A DNA stretch of 64,000 bases from Microbispora siamensis (lineage in GTDB: Bacteria > Actinomycetota > Actinomycetes > Streptosporangiales > Streptosporangiaceae), in contig NZ_BOOF01000010.1 of the NCBI RefSeq assembly GCF_016863095.1, positions 62,001 to 126,000 on the forward strand, given 5' to 3'. Below are positions 58,520 to 64,000 of this stretch, piece after piece. Below the pieces are notes generated by a model. That model did no database searches, was not told where the DNA came from, and worked only from the letters and a program-made list of their open reading frames with translations. Position numbers and translations under genes: made by a program. Within the stretch, counting starts at the first letter, position 1, and each line of letters opens with the position of its first letter.

Positions 58520-60864
58520 AGCGACAGCTCCGGCTTGAGGCGGCGCATCGACCACGTACGGCCGCGGTGGACGGCGAGCACGGTGAGCGCGAGACCGAGG
58601 GCGACGAACGCGGACAGCACGCCGCAAGCCTGCCACACCACGGCGGTGTCGCCACCGCTGATGAGGCGGCGCATCGCCGACACCACCCAGCTCATCGGCA
58701 GCCACGGCGAGATGGCCTGGAAGAACCCGGGGGAGGTCTCGATCGGATAGGTGCCCGCCGACGAGGTGAGCTGCAGCATGAGCAGCGCCAGCACCGCCAC
58801 CCGTCCGGGCGGTCCGAGCAGCGCGTTGACCGCCTGCACGATGGCGAGGAACGCCGCCGCGACCAGCACGAGGAAGGCCACCACGCCCGGCCAGTTCGCC
58901 GCCTCCAGGCCCAGGCCGAAGCGCAGCACGGCGAGCAGCACCGCCACCTGGAGCGTCCCCATCGCGAGCCCCGGCAGCCAGCCCGCGAGGGCCGTGCGCC
59001 ACGCCGGCGCCGACCCGGCGAGCAGGCGCGGGTTGACCGGCCGCAGCACCATGTACGTCACCATCGCGCCGACCCACAAGGCGAGCGGCACGAAGAACGG
59101 CGCAAATCCGGTCCCGTAGTTGGGCACCTCGTTGTCCACCTCGGTGGCGAGCCGGACGGGGTCGCTCATCATGTCCGTACGGCTGTCGCGCTCCTGCGTG
59201 CCGTAGTCGGGGATCTGGGCGGCCCCGTCGCCGAGCTTGCCGGCCAGCTCGCCCGAGCCGTCGGTCAGTTTGACCAGCCCGGAGTCGAGCTTGCCTGCGC
59301 CCCGCTCCAGCTTGCCGATGCCGTTGTCGAGCTTGCCCGCACCGGAGGCGAGCGAGGCGAGGCCGGTGTTGAGACTGCTCGCTCCGTTGTCGAGCCTGGC
59401 CAGGCCGGTGGACAGGCTCGACGCACCGCCGTTCAGCGTGCCGAGGCCGCGGGACAGTGAGGTGGCCCCGCTCAGCGCCTTGCCCGTGCCGTCGCGGAGG
59501 CCGGAGGCTCCGTCGGCCAGTTGCCTGAGCCCCTTGTCGAGCTGGTTGAACTTGTCGCGGGCGTCGTCCAGCGCGCTGCCGAGGCCGGGTGCGGCGGCGG
59601 CGAGCTCGCGGGCGTCGTCCGCCACCGCCCGTGCCGTACCGGCGAGGTCGTCGAGCCTGCCCGCCTGGGTACCGAGGCGGTTCTGCAGCCGTCCGGCGGC
59701 CGACGCGAGGTCGCCCGCCGACCCGGCGGCCCGCTCGACCAGCGCGCGCAGCTCGGGATCGGCGTCGGGATGGGTGTTCAGCCAGCGCTGGACGGCGCGC
59801 AGGTCCTGCCTGGCCGTGCCGGCCGAGCCCTGCACCTCCTGCGGCAGGCCGTCGAGCGCGTCGGCGAAGCCGTCGGCGCCCTTCGCGAGGGTGAGCGCGG
59901 CCTGCCGGATGCGGTCGCCGTTCTTCTCCAGCACGGGGACGTATTCGTCGGCCGCCCGGTTGACCGTGGGAGACAGGGTGTGGACCTGGCGGTAGACCTC
60001 GCGGTTGCCCTCGGCCAGTTTGGCCGCCCCCTTGTCGAGCGCGGACAGGCCCTTGCGCAGGTCGGCCGCGCCCGCGGCCGCCTTCGACAGGCCGGAGGAC
60101 AGGGCGGCCGAGCCGGTCCTGGCCTGGTGCAGTCCGTTCGTCAGCTGCTTCGACCCGCTGTACAGGGCGTCGGCTCCGGACGACAGCTTGCCGGTCGCGT
60201 TCTGCGCGGACCCGAGCCCCTTGGCCAGCGAGGCGGCGCCGTCGCTCGCGGCGGCGGCTCCGTCGTGCAACCGGTCGGCGCCGTCGGCCGCCTGGGCGGT
60301 CTTGTCGTGCAGTTCGCCGAAGGACAGGAAGATCTGGTCCAGGTAGTCCTTGACCGCGCTGCGCCCGGCCGCCTCCTTGACCTCCCGGAACACGGCGTCC
60401 GAGATCGTGCGCATGATGTAGCTGCGCCCGGTGTCCACCCGTACGCCGAGCTGGGCCGGGCGCGGCGTGCCGTCGCCGGACGGTGAGGCGAGGTCGGCGC
60501 TGAAGTCGGCCGGGATCGTGAGCGACAGGTAGTAACGGCCCTCGCGGACGCCCCTGTCGGCCTCGGCCGCGTCGACCCGGTGCCAGGCGAAGACCTTGCG
60601 GTTCTCCAGTTCGGAGGCGAGTTCACGGCCCGCGTCCACCGTGCTCGGCGGGCCTCCCGCGGCGCCGGCTGCGGTGGCGGGACGGTCCTCCACGACGAGG
60701 GCCACCGGTACGCGGCTCAGGTTCCCCTGGGGATCCCAGAACGACCACAGGTAGAGCCCGGCGTACAGCAGGGGCAGCATGATCACGGCGACCAGCGCGG
60801 CCCTGGTGAGCCGCGAGCGCATGAACCTGCGCAGTTCGAGCCGGCCGGGGAGGGGCGCCTTCAT
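58516..60864 (-). CDS. YhgE/Pip-family membrane protein (ABC-2-type permease with long coiled-coil loop)
   Basis: 782 residues. One N-terminal helix (22-45), a large external region (50-560) made of repeats of the form L-x-x-G-x-x-x-L (ADGADRLHDGAAAASDGAASLAKGLGSAQ … LDNGIGKLERGAGKLDSGLVKLTDG), then five or six helices in the last 200 residues (ABC-2 membrane fold). YhgE/Pip proteins serve as exporters or phage receptors and resemble type VII-associated ESX-like EsaA. The ATPase gene just upstream overlaps by ATGA, supporting an ABC exporter. Substrate unknown. Confidence 0.9.
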   Translation of the reverse strand: MKAPLPGRLELRRFMRSRLTRAALVAVIMLPLLYAGLYLWSFWDPQGNLSRVPVALVVEDRPATAAGAAGGPPSTVDAGRELASELENRKVFAWHRVDAAEADRGVREGRYYLSLTIPADFSADLASPSGDGTPRPAQLGVRVDTGRSYIMRTISDAVFREVKEAAGRSAVKDYLDQIFLSFGELHDKTAQAADGADRLHDGAAAASDGAASLAKGLGSAQNATGKLSSGADALYSGSKQLTNGLHQARTGSAALSSGLSKAAAGAADLRKGLSALDKGAAKLAEGNREVYRQVHTLSPTVNRAADEYVPVLEKNGDRIRQAALTLAKGADGFADALDGLPQEVQGSAGTARQDLRAVQRWLNTHPDADPELRALVERAAGSAGDLASAAGRLQNRLGTQAGRLDDLAGTARAVADDARELAAAAPGLGSALDDARDKFNQLDKGLRQLADGASGLRDGTGKALSGATSLSRGLGTLNGGASSLSTGLARLDNGASSLNTGLASLASGAGKLDNGIGKLERGAGKLDSGLVKLTDGSGELAGKLGDGAAQIPDYGTQERDSRTDMMSDPVRLATEVDNEVPNYGTGFAPFFVPLALWVGAMVTYMVLRPVNPRLLAGSAPAWRTALAGWLPGLAMGTLQVAVLLAVLRFGLGLEAANWPGVVAFLVLVAAAFLAIVQAVNALLGPPGRVAVLALLMLQLTSSAGTYPIETSPGFFQAISPWLPMSWVVSAMRRLISGGDTAVVWQACGVLSAFVALGLALTVLAVHRGRTWSMRRLKPELSL

Positions 60865-61691
60865 CGCCGCTCTCCTTCCTCGGTCTCATCGGCGTGCGCC
60901 GCCCCGGTGTCGTCTCCCGGGTCGTCTCCGATGACGGGCGGCGGGGGAGGCGGGGGAGCGGGGACGGGCAGCGGCAGCAGCGTGGTGGCCACGCCGGTCG
61001 CCTCCTCGGCATCGGTGCACGCCGCGACGATGGTGAGCCCCTGGTCGGCGAGGCCGCGCAGGATGTCCCACATTTCGTGCCGCCTGCCGGCGGGGATGCC
61101 GGTGTCGGCCTCGTCCACGAGGAGCAGGCCCGGCTGGTCGAGGAGGGCGAGCGCGACGCCCAGCCGCACCGCCTGGTCCCGGGTGAGTTCCCTGGTCAGG
61201 GTCCGATCGCCGTGTGGTAGCGCGTCCGGGTCGAGGCCGGCGTGGGCGAGCGCCGACCGCGCGGCGTCCGGGTGCCGCCTGCGCCACAGGAACCCGTGCG
61301 GGCGCAGCCGCTCCTGCAGGTGCTCCCGTACGGACAGGGCGTCGTCGAACGGGTTCACCTCCGTGAAGAGCCCGAGTGCGGCGATCTGCCTGATCCTGCG
61401 GGGCGTCGCCAGGCCGCCGACGGTGAGCGTCCCCTCGGTGGGCTTCATCCGTCCCGCGAGGGTGAGCAGCAGGCTCGTACGGCCGCTGCCCGCCTCGCCC
61501 GTGACGACGGTGAGCGTTCCGGGGGCCGCGTGCAGGGAGACGTGCCGGTACACCCAGCCGTGACCACCCCGCACGCCCAGCCCTCGCGCCTCCACCTCGA
61601 CGCCTTCGAACACGCCGGCCACGGGGCCGGACGGCTCGGCGGGAGTTCCGGCTGAGGGGGTGACGTCCCCGGCGGTTCGCCCGGTATCCAC
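60861..61691 (-). CDS. ABC transporter ATP-binding subunit with degenerate motifs
   Basis: 276 residues from GTG 61691 (GGAG nine bases upstream); the longer reading starting with TTG at 61730 overlaps the operator and is unlikely. Walker A reads GEAGSGRTS, with Arg in place of the invariant Lys; Walker B is PGLLLVDEADT; the signature is LTRDQAVRLGVAL instead of LSGGQ. The C-terminus has a Pro-rich stretch. It is the ATPase partner of the YhgE-type permease (4-base overlap). The altered P-loop may lower or alter ATP use; related actinomycete sequences may share it, which I cannot check here. Confidence 0.88.
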   Translation of the reverse strand: MDTGRTAGDVTPSAGTPAEPSGPVAGVFEGVEVEARGLGVRGGHGWVYRHVSLHAAPGTLTVVTGEAGSGRTSLLLTLAGRMKPTEGTLTVGGLATPRRIRQIAALGLFTEVNPFDDALSVREHLQERLRPHGFLWRRRHPDAARSALAHAGLDPDALPHGDRTLTRELTRDQAVRLGVALALLDQPGLLLVDEADTGIPAGRRHEMWDILRGLADQGLTIVAACTDAEEATGVATTLLPLPVPAPPPPPPPVIGDDPGDDTGAAHADETEEGERR

Positions 61692-61706
61692 GTCTGTGCT
61701 CCGTTC

Positions 61707-61732
61707 TTTTGCACTGACCAGTCGGTGCAAAA
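61707..61732. promoter_or_regulatory. Operator at the head of the ABC-YhgE-tetR operon
   Basis: TTTTGCAC (61707-61714) and GTGCAAAA (61725-61732) are perfect arms around a 10-base spacer that contains a smaller dyad (GACCAGTC). It lies 15 bases before the ABC start. The distal tetR is the natural binder. Confidence 0.75.
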
Positions 61733-61793
61733 GAATATCGCCGAGGGCTCCTCGCCCTATGCCCCGCCATGATGTGATTTCACCTACATGCGA

Positions 61794-61823
61794 CGAGGCC
61801 CGGTCAGCGGTGACCGGGCCTCG
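61794..61823 (-). terminator. Terminator after the dioxygenase gene
   Basis: CGAGGCCCGGTCA (61794-61806) and TGACCGGGCCTCG (61811-61823) form a perfect 13-bp stem with a GCGG loop, 21 bases after the dioxygenase stop codon. Confidence 0.85.
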
Positions 61824-61844
61824 TGGTTCGCGCTCAGCCGACGC

Positions 61845-62681
61845 TCAGCCGATGCGCTGCCAGAGCGCCGGCACGTTCGGGGGCTCCCAGCCGGCCTGCG
61901 CGGTGTGTCCCTGGAGGCAGCGATAGGTCGAGCCGCCGTAGGTGACCGTGTCGCCGGCCGCGTACGTCCGGCCGGCCTGCCAGGTCCCCCCGGGGCCGGT
62001 CGTCGGGCTGGCGGACGGGCTGCTGCTGGGCGGCGCGCCCTGGACGTTCAGCACGAAGTCGAACGTCGCCTCGAGGCCGGCGCCGTTGGTGCGGACGTTC
62101 ATCAGCAGCCTGGCGTCGTAGATCGTGTCGGTGTTGTTGCGCGGCTCGCCGGGGAAGTACAGCTGCGTCGTGAGGATGGGCTTGTTGGGGGCCTGTGCCT
62201 TCACGTGGATGTGCCGCGTACGTCCCGGGTAGAGCCCGGGGACGATCGTGGTCAGCTTGTACGCGCCGTTGGCGTTGGTGTACTGGTGGCCGCGGAAGTT
62301 GAAGCCCACGTTGTCGTAGGCGCCGTTGGCGTCCGCCTGCCAGAAGTCCAGCAGCACGTTGGCGAGCGGCTGGCAGGAGAGCCCGAAGACGTAGCCGCTG
62401 ACCGTCAGGGGAGTGCCGTTGCCCGGCAGCGTGGTGCGCTGCGGGGAGTTCGGCTTGAAGTACGGCCCCTCGATCTGCTCGACCGTCGGCTCATCGTCGT
62501 CGTCGCAGAACGGCGTGGGGAGCAGCGGCCCGCCGGTGACGGCGACGTCGCGGGCGAGCGAGGCATGGGCCGCCGTGCCCGCCAGGATCGACATCGGCGC
62601 GCCGATCAGCGCCGCCTTGAGCAGGGTCTTGCGGGTGATCCCGCCGGGCCTTTCCTCGTCTCCGAGGTCTACGGGTTCCAT
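61845..62681 (-). CDS. Exported intradiol ring-cleavage dioxygenase with C-terminal chitin-binding-like module
   Basis: 278 residues from ATG 62681. N-terminal export signal with a Tat-like TRKTLLKAAL (RK variant of the twin-arginine motif). The catalytic domain (about 60-215) has intradiol landmarks: EGPYFKPNSP, VSGYVFGLSCQPLANVLLDFWQADANGAYDN, and PGLYPGRTRHIHVKAQA with the two His iron ligands. Residues 230-278 are a CBM5/12-like module ([42 protein letters not shown]). Such secreted dioxygenases act on catechol-type compounds, possibly from lignin. The module should tether it to a polysaccharide and is almost the same as that in the next gene. Confidence 0.88.
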   Translation of the reverse strand: MEPVDLGDEERPGGITRKTLLKAALIGAPMSILAGTAAHASLARDVAVTGGPLLPTPFCDDDDEPTVEQIEGPYFKPNSPQRTTLPGNGTPLTVSGYVFGLSCQPLANVLLDFWQADANGAYDNVGFNFRGHQYTNANGAYKLTTIVPGLYPGRTRHIHVKAQAPNKPILTTQLYFPGEPRNNTDTIYDARLLMNVRTNGAGLEATFDFVLNVQGAPPSSSPSASPTTGPGGTWQAGRTYAAGDTVTYGGSTYRCLQGHTAQAGWEPPNVPALWQRIG

Positions 62682-62711
62682 GGGATTCCTCCATGTGAGG
62701 GTCGAGGAGTG

Positions 62712-62763
62712 GAGGAGTCAGGACGACGGCCCCCCTCCGCGAGGTACGCCGCCCTGACTCCTC
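62712..62763 (-). terminator. Hairpin between the M28 peptidase and dioxygenase genes
   Basis: GAGGAGTCAGG (62712-62722) pairs with CCTGACTCCTC (62753-62763), extended inward by ACGACGGC/GCCG-type pairs. It separates the two minus-strand genes. Confidence 0.65.
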
Positions 62764-62794
62764 ACCGGGCGTACGGCTTCCGCCCGGTCGGGAG

Positions 62795-62833
62795 ACGTCG
62801 CCCCGCTGTGCGCGAGTCAGGCCGGGGCGACGT
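62795..62833 (-). terminator. Terminator after the M28 peptidase gene
   Basis: ACGTCGCCCCG (62795-62805) and CGGGGCGACGT (62823-62833) are perfect complements with a 17-base loop, 8 bases beyond the peptidase stop. Confidence 0.7.
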
Positions 62834-62840
62834 CGTGTGG

Positions 62841-64000
<1,160 letters not shown>

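Overview
High-GC actinomycete DNA with a tmRNA, many GTG starts, dense same-strand operons with 4-nt overlaps, and many TetR/LysR/MerR one-component regulators. The gene set (AftD/DprE1/DprE2/DUF3068 cell-wall arabinan genes, FadD/thiolase lipid catabolism, YhgE-type export genes, secreted proteases with small carbohydrate-binding modules) suggests a Streptosporangiales-type filamentous actinomycete. The genus cannot be fixed from the sequence alone.

Layout. 0-1.5 kb: C-terminus of a penicillin-binding protein with degenerate catalytic motifs, then the tmRNA gene ssrA and a strong hairpin terminator. 1.5-3.4 kb: a TetR/MFS efflux pair sharing twin operators. 3.5-5.9 kb: an orphan UTRA protein and a convergent adenosine deaminase, separated by a Phd/VapC toxin-antitoxin cassette that sits between two 42-bp direct repeats. 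5.9-8.8 kb: an HtrA-type lipoprotein protease and the wreck of a divergent TetR / FAD-monooxygenase pair. 8.8-11.1 kb: a double-domain acyl-CoA dehydrogenase. 11.1-28.6 kb: a cell-envelope arabinan locus: DUF2613 peptide, GT4 glycosyltransferase, AftD-like arabinosyltransferase, DUF3068 proteins, methyltransferase, acyltransferase, and the decaprenyl-phosphoryl-arabinose pathway genes ubiA-dprE1-dprE2.

28.6-37.4 kb: accessory region with an alpha-lytic-type protease, LysR regulators, a nitronate-monooxygenase-like flavoprotein, a VOC protein under a duplicated LysR-type operator, an ARMT1-like gene broken by an amber stop, and a serine-hydrolase/MerR operon. 37.4-44.8 kb: a crotonase facing a five-gene FadD-DUF35-thiolase-thiolase-FadD operon across a perfect match to the KstR2-type operator; this looks like steroid or branched side-chain catabolism. 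44.7-49.8 kb: an Abi-like TIM-barrel protein with a VC0807-type membrane protein, a LysE exporter, a second-type methionine aminopeptidase opposite an XRE regulator, and an SRPBCC/TetR pair. 50-55 kb: secreted protein, Tat-exported serine hydrolase, LysR/threonine-dehydratase pair and TetR/thioesterase operon. 55-57.7 kb: a coiled-coil membrane protein and a membrane-anchored substrate-binding/VWA fusion. 57.9-61.7 kb: an ABC ATPase-YhgE-TetR operon with an operator at its head. 61.8-64 kb: two secreted enzymes (intradiol dioxygenase, M28 aminopeptidase) carrying near-identical C-terminal binding modules; the last one runs off the window.

All functional names come from reading translated motifs and recalled family knowledge. 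No database search was possible.
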